Shown: positions 33,059 through 41,557 of the stretch, piece by piece
Layout of the letters: each line of letters begins with the position of its first letter
How positions within the stretch are numbered: position 1 is the first letter of the stretch
Assembly (NCBI GenBank): GCA_963826505.1
Contig: CAWGXG010000008.1
Location: forward strand, 930,001-994,000
Length of the DNA stretch: 64,000 bases
Reading direction: 5' to 3'
DNA from: CAWGXG01 sp963826505
GTDB lineage: Bacteria > Chloroflexota > Anaerolineae > Aggregatilineales > Aggregatilineaceae
Program-made: the position numbers and the translations under genes
Notes under the pieces: generated by a model
Told to the model about the DNA's origin: nothing
Database searches by the model: none
Seen by the model: the letters and a program-made list of their open reading frames with translations, nothing else

Positions 33059-35269
33059 ATGACGCTGATCCCTCCTGGTTCTGGGAGACGACGCCCAACC
33101 GAGCAAGAGGTCATCGCGCTGGAACTTGTCAGCGGCCTCTTGATGGTGATTGGGTTGATTGGGTTCGCTTATTTATTTTACTCCATTGTGACCAATAGCG
33201 AGATTCGGGAAGCAACGCAAGGTCCCGCAATTCCCGGCATTGGTCTGGATGTCCGCGAAGTTATACCGCAACCCACTGTTGGGAATCAGGCGCACCTGAC
33301 CCTGAGTGTAGTGGATGGGTCGGCGGCGGCACAAGCTGGTTTAAGAAACGGCGATATTCTGCTCCAAGCGGGTGACAGCGTTGTGGAGCCCGGCACTCTG
33401 ACCGAAGATCAAGCTTCGACTTTTTTGTCGGATGCTGTTCAGAAAGCAAGTGGAGCAGGCGATACTACGCTACCCATCCAGGTCGATCGCGGTGGGGAGA
33501 ACGTTGCTATTACGCTCCCGCTGCCTGAAAACGTTCAGAACCTGGGGCTTGAGACGACATTTGTACCGGCCCAGGACCTGAACCCTTATGTGGAGATGCG
33601 TCCGATTCAGGGCGGCCCCGCCGATCTGACTGGCGTCAACAACGGGGATCGCCTCATTTCGATTGACGGAGAAGATATAACTGGATGGTCAATCGATCAG
33701 ATCCGCGCCCGGCTGAAGGAAGCGAACGTCAAGCTTTCGCAGGATGATTTTGAAATCACGGTCAATTTTCTGCGTCCTCAAGCTGATGGCAGTTTGAAAC
33801 AAGAAACGCGAACGGTGCCCAAGAATGTGGCGCCGACGCTGACGATCGCATATTTGAAGAGTTTCGGGTTAGTGGTCCCCCTGATCGTGATCATCTTGGG
33901 CATTCTCCTAATCCGGTTGGGCATCAAGCTGCGCAGTTTTGATGTCGTTGCCGCTCGTTGGACTTTGGTCGTCCTGATGTGGCTCATGATCGGGCTTGCG
34001 ATCGCGTCTCTGTGGGCGTTTTGGGTCAGTGGTAAGGGAGGGCTGGTCACCAAGGAGCCATTCGATTTCGGCAAGGGGATTACGCATGCAATTCCCCTGC
34101 TGCTTGCGATCATTCCGATGGCATTGGCCTATACCTGGCTTGATCGCATGATGATCGAATTGTTCCCGGGCGACGAGGCGCTGTCCTCACGCAACACACG
34201 GTTCGCCTGGACACTGTTGATTCCCACTATAGTCGTGCTGGCGCTTATCGCTGCGCGGCCGCTTGAGCAGACGTTTATCCGAAGTCTCACAGATAATGAA
34301 TTTGGGACAAACCGTCCTGCACGCTTTGTGGGGCTCGACAACTACGTTAACCTGATCAGCTTCAAGCTGACGACGGTTGACTGCAAGAAGGATGACGCCA
34401 CTGGTAAATGTGCGACGACGCCGAATGGCTCCATAGTGTGGGTGCAATCCTCAATTGAGCAGGCCGAACGAGACAAACTGCGGGCAATGACGAGTGAGGA
34501 GCGCAAGGCCTATGTACGTTATCAGGAAGCGAGTACGTGGAAGCTCCCGGCAAGCGACAGCGGACTGCGACTCCTGGGCAAAGACCCGCGTTTCCTGAAT
34601 GCCTTTGGCAATACGCTTCGATTCTCGATTTCATCCGTTGTCCTGGAGTTATGCCTGGGGATGATCATTGCCTTGGTCGTGAACTACAACTTCCGTGGAC
34701 GCGGGCTAATGCGAACGGCCATGCTGGTTCCGTGGGCAATTCCTACGGTTGTATCCGCTGTGTTGTGGCAGGTGATGTTGCGAGGTGACCAGACTGGCAT
34801 CTTCAACAAGCTGCTAATAGACGTTGGGCTGATCAACAAGCCTCAACAATGGCTGGCGGCAACTGGCCCCTGGATGAATTCCATCATCGCCATTGACGTA
34901 TGGAAAACGGCACCGTTTATGGCGCTGTTGCTGTTAGCTGGTTTGCAGACCATTCCTGGTGACATCTACGAGGCTGCTTCTGTGGATGGGGCCTCGAAAA
35001 CGAGGCAGTTTTTCACGATTACGCTGCCACTCCTTCGACCCACGATTGCGGTTGCTTTGGTGTTCCGCACACTCGATGCACTGCGCGCTTTTGACGTCTT
35101 CCAGGTCTTGTTAGACTCTACTCGTCCCTCTATGGCATCCTACAACTATGATCGGCTGGTGCTGAGTCGGCTCGACGGCTATGCATCTGCCGTAGGCGTG
35201 CTGATCTTCATCATCATCCTATTGTTCACGGTCATATACGTTAGATTCGTGGGGATTGAACAAGAATGA
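33059..35269 (+). CDS. Sugar ABC transporter permease (MalF-type) with two N-terminal PDZ-like domains
   Basis: 736 residues, about 2.5 times a normal MalF-type permease. A first helix (about 20-43) is followed by two PDZ-like modules: one at about 75-160 (SVVDGSAAAQAGLRNGDILL) and one at about 175-250 (GGPADLTGVNNGDRLISIDG). Three helices (about 270-370) and another at 385-405 come next, then a long extracytoplasmic loop and the binding-protein-dependent transport domain (about 520-736) with the EAA loop EAASVDGASKTRQFF near 637, where the ATPase docks. A GGAG/AAGGG site precedes the ATG. The end overlaps the next permease by ATGA. PDZ modules in a sugar permease are unusual; they might bind another membrane or cell-wall protein. 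The basic permease role is secure; the PDZ role is unknown. Confidence 0.88.
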   Translation: MTLIPPGSGRRRPTEQEVIALELVSGLLMVIGLIGFAYLFYSIVTNSEIREATQGPAIPGIGLDVREVIPQPTVGNQAHLTLSVVDGSAAAQAGLRNGDILLQAGDSVVEPGTLTEDQASTFLSDAVQKASGAGDTTLPIQVDRGGENVAITLPLPENVQNLGLETTFVPAQDLNPYVEMRPIQGGPADLTGVNNGDRLISIDGEDITGWSIDQIRARLKEANVKLSQDDFEITVNFLRPQADGSLKQETRTVPKNVAPTLTIAYLKSFGLVVPLIVIILGILLIRLGIKLRSFDVVAARWTLVVLMWLMIGLAIASLWAFWVSGKGGLVTKEPFDFGKGITHAIPLLLAIIPMALAYTWLDRMMIELFPGDEALSSRNTRFAWTLLIPTIVVLALIAARPLEQTFIRSLTDNEFGTNRPARFVGLDNYVNLISFKLTTVDCKKDDATGKCATTPNGSIVWVQSSIEQAERDKLRAMTSEERKAYVRYQEASTWKLPASDSGLRLLGKDPRFLNAFGNTLRFSISSVVLELCLGMIIALVVNYNFRGRGLMRTAMLVPWAIPTVVSAVLWQVMLRGDQTGIFNKLLIDVGLINKPQQWLAATGPWMNSIIAIDVWKTAPFMALLLLAGLQTIPGDIYEAASVDGASKTRQFFTITLPLLRPTIAVALVFRTLDALRAFDVFQVLLDSTRPSMASYNYDRLVLSRLDGYASAVGVLIFIIILLFTVIYVRFVGIEQE

Positions 35270-36126
35270 ACGGCCTAGCGATCTCTCAAAAAACGGTTAT
35301 TTCGGTGGTCAGTCGGGGATTGTTCTGGCTGTTGGTGGTGGTCGTCGCGCTTTATACCATGGCGCCGTTCTTCTACGCAGTCAGTATTTCGTTCAGAACC
35401 AACGCCCAGGTCCTGGTTGGCGCGCGCTACCTGCCGGAATCTCCAAAACTGACCAATTTCCAAAACCTGTTGAGCGACAGCGATTTTATGCACACGATGC
35501 TGAATTCGGCGGTCGTATCAACGGTAAGCGTGATCTTCGCGCTAGTAGTCGGGTCTTTTGCGGCTTATGCGCTGGGACGTGTCCAATTTCGCGGCCGTAT
35601 GATCATCATGTATACGGTTCTGGCGATGACTATGTTTCCGCAGATTTCTATTCTGTCGGGTTTGTTCAGCATTGTCGACGATCTTGGGCTGTATGGCTCG
35701 ACCGTAGCGTTGATGTTCAGCTATCCAATTTTCACACTGCCATTCACTGTGTGGGTGTTGACAAGTTTCTTCAAAGGTTTGCCGGCAGAAATTGAGCAAG
35801 CGGCTTTGGTCGATGGAGCCTCGCCGTTCCAGACATTCTGGCGTATCCTGGTACCCCTGACCGCACCAGCGCTGGTGACCACGGGTCTGTTGGCCTTCAT
35901 CGCCGCGTGGAATGAATACCTGTTTGCCCTGACGTTTACACTGGTGAACAAGGGAGCTCAGACCGTACCGGTAGCCATCGCGAATTTCAGCGGATACAGC
36001 TATGAGATTCCGATAGCCGATCGAATTGCCGGCGCAGTCGTGGTGACTGTGCCACTTCTGGTTCTCGTGCTGATTTTCCAACGCCGGATCATCGAAGGGT
36101 TAACGGCTGGTGCGGTGAAAGGTTAG
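35266..36126 (+). CDS. Sugar ABC transporter permease (MalG-type)
   Basis: 286 residues, the usual length for a carbohydrate ABC permease of the MalG group. It has six hydrophobic helices, the binding-protein-dependent transport domain and the EAA loop EQAALVDGASPFQTFWRIL near residue 185. It starts in the ATGA overlap with the PDZ-containing permease, so the two are translationally coupled and form the membrane heterodimer for the binding protein at 31624. No ATPase gene follows; a shared MsmX/MalK-type ATPase elsewhere would have to energise it. A strong terminator closes the operon at 36160-36198. Confidence 0.93.
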   Translation: MNGLAISQKTVISVVSRGLFWLLVVVVALYTMAPFFYAVSISFRTNAQVLVGARYLPESPKLTNFQNLLSDSDFMHTMLNSAVVSTVSVIFALVVGSFAAYALGRVQFRGRMIIMYTVLAMTMFPQISILSGLFSIVDDLGLYGSTVALMFSYPIFTLPFTVWVLTSFFKGLPAEIEQAALVDGASPFQTFWRILVPLTAPALVTTGLLAFIAAWNEYLFALTFTLVNKGAQTVPVAIANFSGYSYEIPIADRIAGAVVVTVPLLVLVLIFQRRIIEGLTAGAVKG

Positions 36127-36159
36127 TCGTTTATTCGACGTGCTTAGTGCCAGTTTCAC

Positions 36160-36198
36160 AGCAAAGGAGCCGCTTGTTTGAGAGCGGCTCTTGTTTTG
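36160..36198 (+). terminator. Rho-independent terminator of the sugar ABC operon
   Basis: An 8-bp perfect stem GAGCCGCT (36167-36174) / AGCGGCTC (36183-36190) followed by TTGTTTTG. The remaining gap up to 36320 contains the next promoter. Confidence 0.85.
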
Positions 36199-36217
36199 TG
36201 AATGGCGTCAATGAGAT

Positions 36218-36246
36218 TTGTCTTGCAAGTGGTGTTCATGTACAAT
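36218..36246 (+). promoter_or_regulatory. Promoter for the frameshifted membrane gene
   Basis: TTGTCT (36218-36223), a 17-bp spacer and TACAAT (36241-36246). The predicted start at about 36253 leaves a ~68-nt leader to ATG 36321, which has a GAAAGG site. Confidence 0.6.
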
Positions 36247-36320
36247 GCTGTGCAGTGATCGTGTGAAGAAGATTTGCGCTTCCATGCTGCTGAGCAGCTC
36301 AGAGAGAAAGGCAAGACCTT

Positions 36321-37043
36321 ATGATGAAGCGCCTAGTTGGTCAGTTCAATATCATAGGTAAGGCTGCTTTAAGCTCTCTAGCCCCATCCTTGTATCGCCT
36401 GGGATTTGTTCTTCTCGGCGTGATCATTGGTTTGCTTTGGGCCTATCAGGGGGCGCCAGTGAAATTCCTGGATGCCGAGCCTGTGCATTTGGCCGACGGC
36501 TATAAAGACCAGTGGATCAAGATGGCAGCAGTGGAATACGCGCAATCTGGGGATGCAGACGAAGCCACCCGCAAGATAGTGGAGGCTGGCGTGTCGCCCA
36601 AAATGATTGAGGACCTGATCGCAGCTAACGATGCGACGGATCCGCCGTTAGCAAATGATCTGCGCGCTTTGTTGCCCATCGCAGAGCAGAATCGCTCCGC
36701 GGCAAGCAAACAAGCGGAACTCGATCAAAACCGGCTTTCTCGGCGGTCTCTTGGGCCCGCTGGTCTGTATTTTGGGAACGGGAATTATCGGCATTGTGCT
36801 GGCTATATTTTTCACCTTCTACTGGTCGGCGGTTTCTGGAATGTTGCCCCAGAGACAGTCTGCAGCGGCACCTCAAAGAGGCCCATCTGGGGTGACTTCA
36901 CCTGTGTCGCCCGTCACCGCGCAAGTCCATGCCGGGCGTGTTGCGGCCCACCGCGCGGCATCCGATCAGAAGACCGACTTCGCCGCGACAGGGGAGGTGC
37001 CTCCTGTGGCGCAATACATGTCGTCCTATGTTGGCGGGGATGA
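36321..37043 (+). CDS. Unrecognised membrane protein, N-terminal part (before a frameshift)
   Basis: Only residues 1 to about 136 are genuine. A transmembrane helix near 26-43 (LGFVLLGVIIGLLWAY) precedes a soluble helical part that includes AAVEYAQSGDADEATRKIVE, up to ASKQAELDQ. After the AAAA run at 36727-36730 the frame turns into arginine/cysteine-rich nonsense, while the sensible continuation KTGFLGGLLGPLVCILGTGI lies in the +1 frame. With one A removed the product is ~395 residues. I do not recognise the family. The promoter and ribosome site upstream argue that this is a real gene. Confidence 0.65.
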   Translation: MMKRLVGQFNIIGKAALSSLAPSLYRLGFVLLGVIIGLLWAYQGAPVKFLDAEPVHLADGYKDQWIKMAAVEYAQSGDADEATRKIVEAGVSPKMIEDLIAANDATDPPLANDLRALLPIAEQNRSAASKQAELDQNRLSRRSLGPAGLYFGNGNYRHCAGYIFHLLLVGGFWNVAPETVCSGTSKRPIWGDFTCVARHRASPCRACCGPPRGIRSEDRLRRDRGGASCGAIHVVLCWRG

Positions 37044-37509
37044 TCTTTATGATAACTCGTTTAGCATCGAGACGGCTGAAGGCGAATTCTTGGGGGAGTG
37101 CGGTTCTGGTATCTCGGAGACCATTGGCGTTGGCAGCCCTAAGAAGGTGACAGCTACCGAGGTCTGGCTTTTTGACAAGAATGATATTCGGACGGTCACT
37201 AAAGTGCTCATGAGCGAGCACGCGTTTAACGACCAGGCGTTGAGAGCCAGACTCGCCCCGAAAGGCGAAGCTGTCTTGGCGACTCCAGGTGCGCTGACCA
37301 CACTGGAAACGCAAACCCTGAGGGTTCAAATTCGAGTGGTGGATATTCAGTATGCGGAAGGTCCGCTTCCACCGAACAGCTTCTTCCAGCAGCTTACTGT
37401 GGAGATCGCAGCATGGTCGAAGGAAGACGCCGGCGGGGATGACCGCATGAGTCAACCGCCGGACGCATCGGCAGCTTTTGGCGATACGGCAGAACTGCTC
37501 AATTACTGA
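36655..37509 (+). CDS. Unrecognised membrane protein, C-terminal part (after a frameshift)
   Basis: The meaningful part starts around 36727, since the codons before that overlap the other frame. It encodes a second hydrophobic helix (GPLVCILGTGIIGIVLAIFFT), a proline/serine-rich linker (about 36830-36930) and a soluble beta-rich domain of ~170 residues (YVGGDDLYDNSFSIETAEGE, ATEVWLFDKNDIRTVTKVLM, LRVQIRVVDIQYAEG). It has no ribosome site of its own. The topology suggests a two-helix membrane protein, with the C-terminal domain on the same side as its N-terminal part. The function is unknown. The bidirectional terminator at 37529 follows. Confidence 0.65.
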   Translation: MICALCCPSQSRIAPRQANKRNSIKTGFLGGLLGPLVCILGTGIIGIVLAIFFTFYWSAVSGMLPQRQSAAAPQRGPSGVTSPVSPVTAQVHAGRVAAHRAASDQKTDFAATGEVPPVAQYMSSYVGGDDLYDNSFSIETAEGEFLGECGSGISETIGVGSPKKVTATEVWLFDKNDIRTVTKVLMSEHAFNDQALRARLAPKGEAVLATPGALTTLETQTLRVQIRVVDIQYAEGPLPPNSFFQQLTVEIAAWSKEDAGGDDRMSQPPDASAAFGDTAELLNY

Positions 37510-37528
37510 CAAGCACCGTTCAGCCCCC

Positions 37529-37567
37529 AAAAAACAGGAACCTGCTCAGCAAGTTCCTGTTTTTGTA
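37529..37567. terminator. Bidirectional terminator between the membrane gene and greA
   Basis: The stem AAAAACAGGAAC / GTTCCTGTTTTT with a loop of about 11 nt (CTGCTCAGCAA) is flanked by A-runs on the left and T-runs on the right, so it works for both convergent transcripts. Confidence 0.88.
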
Positions 37568-37583
37568 TCCGTGAAGGGGGTTG

Positions 37584-38063
37584 TCATCGCATGATTTTGA
37601 CAATCTTGACGGTCCACTCACCCCCAGGGGTCTTGACACGTACAATGTCGCCTTCGCGATGACCAAGGAGCGCCGAGCCCATTGGGCTTTCATTTGATAT
37701 CTTCCCATTGCGCGGATCGGCTTCTGCCGCCCCTACAATCCGATATGTTTCAGGGGAATCATCGTCCGATTGAATTGTCACGGTGTTGCCGGGTTGTACT
37801 TCTTTGGTGCCACGTGAGCTGGCGCTCTCGTCAATGATCGTGGCCGTGCGGAGCAGGTTTTCCAGATATTTGATGCGCCCTTCCAGAAATGCTTGCTGCT
37901 CCTTGGCATCGATGTAGTCGGCGTTTTCTGAGAGATCTCCCTGGCTGATGGCGTCTTTGAGTTGAGCCGCGAGCGCAGAGCGCTTGACATTGACCAAATC
38001 ATCAAGTTCTGCGCGTAATTCGGCAGCGCCTTTGGCTGTGAGCATTTGCTGATCTTCTGACAT
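37584..38063 (-). CDS. greA: Transcription elongation factor GreA
   Basis: 159 residues, the standard GreA length. The N-terminal coiled coil (about 8-80) contains the acidic tip region SQGDLSENADYIDAKEQQ, which reaches into RNA polymerase to stimulate cleavage of backtracked RNA. The C-terminal FKBP-like domain ends NESPMGSALLGHREGDIVRV and VKTPGGEWTVKIVKI. A GAGGGG site lies upstream of ATG. It follows the dGTPase gene by 70 bp on the same strand and ends at a bidirectional terminator. Confidence 0.96.
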   Translation of the reverse strand: MSEDQQMLTAKGAAELRAELDDLVNVKRSALAAQLKDAISQGDLSENADYIDAKEQQAFLEGRIKYLENLLRTATIIDESASSRGTKEVQPGNTVTIQSDDDSPETYRIVGAAEADPRNGKISNESPMGSALLGHREGDIVRVKTPGGEWTVKIVKIMR

Positions 38064-38133
38064 GATATAAACCCCTCAACGGTTGAAAGGAAAATCGAAG
38101 ACTCAAACAGTAATATGAGTCATCGAATTCACA

Positions 38134-39291
38134 TTACGTGCGTGTAAACGGATCAAACAGCCTCTGCCATTCTTGCAGCGCATAGCGATCAGTCATGCCT
38201 GCAATGTAATCGGTAACGGCACGGTAGAGGCCACGATCTTCAACGGCCTGTTGCACAGACGGAGGCAACTGCTGTGGCTCCGCGATATACGTCTCGAAGA
38301 GCTGCGTGATAAAGCGCTCTGCTTTGACCGCCATGCGCGTTACGCGATAATGGCGATACATTTCACGGAACAGATAGTCTTTGAGCTCGCGATTGAGTGT
38401 CACGATCGCCGCGGAATGTGCGATCACATTTTGATTGAGTCGTTGCAGTGCTTGTGAAGATGTTGGATTGGCCTGCTCAAGATTTTTTCCCGTGGCATTG
38501 ATGGCATCATCGATCTCAATCCCCAACATACGTCGGATCATCTGGTGCCGAATCTGCTCAGTGAAGGGTTGTTCCTTCCACCCGATACTGTCTCTGAGCA
38601 TACGCCACAACTCCAATTCGCCGAGCGCTTGTGGCGTGAGCAGCCCAGACCTTAACCCATCGTCCAGGTCATGTGCGTTATAGGCCAGTTCATCCGCTAT
38701 ATTGGCAATTTGGGCTTCCAGGCTCGCGCGCAATTCTGGGTCGAACCCTTCGGAACTGGCGTCGCTGAGGTCATACTCGGTTTCGTGTTTGACGATGCCT
38801 TCGCGTACTTCGTATGTCAGGTTGAGCCCTGGCCAGTTCGGATAACGCGACTCAAGCTTGGTGAGAATGCGGAAAGACTGTTTGTTGTGATCGAATCCGC
38901 CATGACCTGCCATCAATTTGTTGAGAATCGCTTCTCCTGAGTGCCCGAACGGGGGATGCCCCAGGTCATGACCCAGACAAATCGTTTCCACGAGATCTTC
39001 ATTTGCGCCCAGAGCTCGAGCTAAACTGCGCCCGATTTGGGTAACTTCCAAGGTGTGAGTCAGGCGGGTGCGATAGTAATCCCCTTCATAGTTGATAAAG
39101 ACTTGCGTCTTGTATTCAAGGCGACGAAACGCTGTCGTGTGCAAAATACGATCACGATCGCGTTGGAAGGCCGTGCGAAACAGCGGCTCATCCTCCGGGA
39201 ATTCTCGTCCTTGGGAGTCCATGCTCTTGATCGCATAGGGCGCGAGTACCTGCGCTTCGATATTTTCCAGCTTCTGGCGTGTGAAAAGCAT
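38134..39291 (-). CDS. dgt: Deoxyguanosinetriphosphate triphosphohydrolase-like protein (HD domain)
   Basis: 385 residues. This dGTPase-type HD phosphohydrolase cleaves dGTP (or other dNTPs) to nucleoside and triphosphate, trimming nucleotide pools. The metal-binding residues are visible: the His of YRTRLTHTLEVTQIGRSLA and the HD pair in CLGHDLGHPPFGHSGE, plus the later NIADELAYNAHDLDDG block. The frame opens five codons earlier with GTG at 39306; I chose ATG 39291 because GGAG lies 9 nt before it. It sits between uvrB and greA on the same strand, which groups it loosely with DNA maintenance. Confidence 0.92.
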   Translation of the reverse strand: MLFTRQKLENIEAQVLAPYAIKSMDSQGREFPEDEPLFRTAFQRDRDRILHTTAFRRLEYKTQVFINYEGDYYRTRLTHTLEVTQIGRSLARALGANEDLVETICLGHDLGHPPFGHSGEAILNKLMAGHGGFDHNKQSFRILTKLESRYPNWPGLNLTYEVREGIVKHETEYDLSDASSEGFDPELRASLEAQIANIADELAYNAHDLDDGLRSGLLTPQALGELELWRMLRDSIGWKEQPFTEQIRHQMIRRMLGIEIDDAINATGKNLEQANPTSSQALQRLNQNVIAHSAAIVTLNRELKDYLFREMYRHYRVTRMAVKAERFITQLFETYIAEPQQLPPSVQQAVEDRGLYRAVTDYIAGMTDRYALQEWQRLFDPFTRT

Positions 39292-39399
39292 TGCGGTATG
39301 CTCCACTCATTCACTGAGGTGCTCAAAAAACGCTATTTGCAGCTAAAAGGATTTTAATCAAGTTCCCACAATACCGTAAAAACTCAGAGGACGCAAAGG

Positions 39400-39451
39400 A
39401 TTTCGCGCAGGAGATTCATCAGCCCCGGTGAATATCTTCTGCGCGAAATCG
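39400..39451. repeat. Long imperfect inverted repeat downstream of uvrB
   Basis: The arms GATTTCGCGCAGGAGAT (39400-39416) and ATCTTCTGCGCGAAATC (39435-39451) pair over 17 bp with one mismatch, around an 18-nt loop that can itself form a few pairs. It lies 14 bp beyond the uvrB stop. No clean T-run follows on the minus strand, so it may be a processed 3' end rather than a simple terminator. Confidence 0.6.
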
Positions 39452-39464
39452 ATGGAGTGACCAA

Positions 39465-41534
39465 CTATGAATTCTTGGGGCGGCGACGCGGGCGTTCGCT
39501 CTGGGCGATGAGTTCCAAACTGGGATCCCGCTCTTCTGGTGATCGTAGTGCCATAATCTGTCTCAACTCAACGATTTGGTCACGGAGTCCGGCTGCTTTC
39601 TCGAATTCTAGGGACTTAGCAGCACTTTTCATCTCCGATTCCAGTGCGGAGATTAGTTTCTGAAGCTCGGTCTTCGGCAATTCGGCTGGTTTGAGCGGCG
39701 CTGCCGCGCGATCTTCAGGGGCGGGGGAGGATGCGACAGCCTGCATGCGTCGGGTCAAGTCACGAACTTCCTTGATAATGCTCACCGGTTCGATGCCGTG
39801 TTCCTTGTTATACGCATCCTGAATGGAACGGCGACGGTCCGTTTCGTTTATGGCGCTGGTCATCGCATCTGTCATCTTATCGGCGTACATGATGACCTGC
39901 CCGTTTACGTGGCGTGCCGCACGGCCGATGGTCTGAATCAGCGCCTGTTCTGAACGCAGGAAGCCCTGCTTATCCGCATCCAAGATTGCCACCAGGGAGA
40001 CCTCTGGCAGATCGATCCCTTCGCGCAGCAGATTGATGCCCACCACCACATCGTATACGCCGAGGCGCAAATCGCGCAGAATCTCGATGCGCTCGATCGT
40101 GTCAATCTCGGAGTGCAGGTAATGCACACGGATGCTCATTTCAAGCAGATAATCCGACAGGTCTTCTGCCATACGTTTGGTCAAGGTCGTGACCAGGACA
40201 CGCTCGCCATGTTCGACACGGTGCGTAATCTCAGCCAACAGGTCGTCCACCTGTCCCCCGGTGGGGCGCACCGTGATGGCCGGATCAATGATGCCCGTTG
40301 GCCGGATGATTTGCTGGACGACTTGTTCAGCATGTTGATTCTCATAGGGGCCGGGGGTGGCACTCATGTAAACCGTTTGATGCAGCCGTGTTTCGAATTC
40401 GTCAAAGCTCAAAGGACGATTGTCAAGGGCACTTGGCAGACGAAAACCGTACTCGACCAACACCTCTTTACGCGATCGATCTCCGCCGAACATACCGCGT
40501 ACTTGCGGCAGCGTCATGTGGGATTCGTCGATGACCATCAAGAAATCGGGAGGGAAGTAATCAATCAGGGTCCAGGGAGGGCTGCCCGCTGGGCGCTGAT
40601 CCAGGTGACGTGAATAGTTTTCGATCCCACTGGTGTAGCCAACTTCTCGAATCATCTCCAAGTCATAACGCGTACGCTGCTCAATGCGTTGTGCCTCCAG
40701 CAGGCGATCCATTTTCTTCAACTCTGCCAGGCGTTGTTCGAGTTCCTGTTCAATATCATGCAGGGCTTGACGCAGATGTTCTTCTTCGGTGACAAATTGC
40801 TTGGCGGGGAAGATCGTGATCGTATCGTGATCGGTCAGCACTTCGCCTGTCACCGGATCGAACTCCACCAGGCGCTCAATCTCGTCGCCGAACATCGCTA
40901 TCCGATAGGCTGTTTGACTGTAGGCGGGCAAGATTTCAAGCGTATCGCCACGCACGCGAAACGTGCCAGGACGCAATTCGAAATCGTTGCGCGCATACTG
41001 AATTCCTACCAGATGGCGCAATATCAGATCGCGCCGCTGCTGCGCGCCGCTTCGAAGCTCGAGGGTGGCTTTGCCCCAAGTGACCGGATTCCCGATTCCA
41101 TAAATGCACGAAACTGAGGCCACAATCAACACATCCCGACGGCTCAAGAGGGATGCCGTTGCGGAAAGCCGCAGGCGGTCGATATCTTCGTTGATCTCCG
41201 TCTCTTTTTCGATATAGAGATCTTGCCGTGGAACGTAGGCTTCTGGTTGATAGTAATCGTAGTAGGAGACAAAGTACTCGACCGCGTTGCGGGGGAAGAA
41301 TTCCTGAAACTCCGCATACAACTGGGCGGCGAGCGTCTTGTTATGAGCCAGGACCAGAGTGGGGCGCTGTATCTGCGCAATCACGTTGGCAATTGTGTAG
41401 GTCTTGCCAGTGCCTGTTGCTCCCAGGAGCGTCTGATGTCGCATCCCCTGATTGATGCCCTCAATGAGTTGTGAGATAGCTTGAGGTTGGTCACCAGTAG
41501 GTTGATAGTCCGACACTAACTCGAAACGAGGCAT
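39465..41534 (-). CDS. uvrB: Excinuclease ABC subunit UvrB
   Basis: 689 residues. UvrB is the damage-verifying helicase-like subunit of nucleotide excision repair. It has Walker A GATGTGKTYT (about 38-47), the beta-hairpin region YDYYQPEAYVP, the family motif DESHMTLPQVRGMFGGD, helicase motif VI near QTIGRAARHVNG, and a C-terminal UVR domain (ISALESEMKSAAKSLEFEKA) that contacts UvrC. I chose ATG 41534, preceded by AAGGA; GTG 41540 is two codons upstream. The promoter carries an SOS-box-like dyad at the start site. No uvrA or uvrC is in the window. Confidence 0.97.
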   Translation of the reverse strand: MPRFELVSDYQPTGDQPQAISQLIEGINQGMRHQTLLGATGTGKTYTIANVIAQIQRPTLVLAHNKTLAAQLYAEFQEFFPRNAVEYFVSYYDYYQPEAYVPRQDLYIEKETEINEDIDRLRLSATASLLSRRDVLIVASVSCIYGIGNPVTWGKATLELRSGAQQRRDLILRHLVGIQYARNDFELRPGTFRVRGDTLEILPAYSQTAYRIAMFGDEIERLVEFDPVTGEVLTDHDTITIFPAKQFVTEEEHLRQALHDIEQELEQRLAELKKMDRLLEAQRIEQRTRYDLEMIREVGYTSGIENYSRHLDQRPAGSPPWTLIDYFPPDFLMVIDESHMTLPQVRGMFGGDRSRKEVLVEYGFRLPSALDNRPLSFDEFETRLHQTVYMSATPGPYENQHAEQVVQQIIRPTGIIDPAITVRPTGGQVDDLLAEITHRVEHGERVLVTTLTKRMAEDLSDYLLEMSIRVHYLHSEIDTIERIEILRDLRLGVYDVVVGINLLREGIDLPEVSLVAILDADKQGFLRSEQALIQTIGRAARHVNGQVIMYADKMTDAMTSAINETDRRRSIQDAYNKEHGIEPVSIIKEVRDLTRRMQAVASSPAPEDRAAAPLKPAELPKTELQKLISALESEMKSAAKSLEFEKAAGLRDQIVELRQIMALRSPEERDPSLELIAQSERPRRRPKNS

Positions 41535-41557
41535 GACCACATCCTTCGCATAGTAGC

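Noticed and set aside
36898..37530. 210-codon minus-strand frame opposite the frameshifted membrane gene
   Set aside because: The plus-strand frames have a promoter, ribosome site and membrane helices, and the minus product is basic and featureless.
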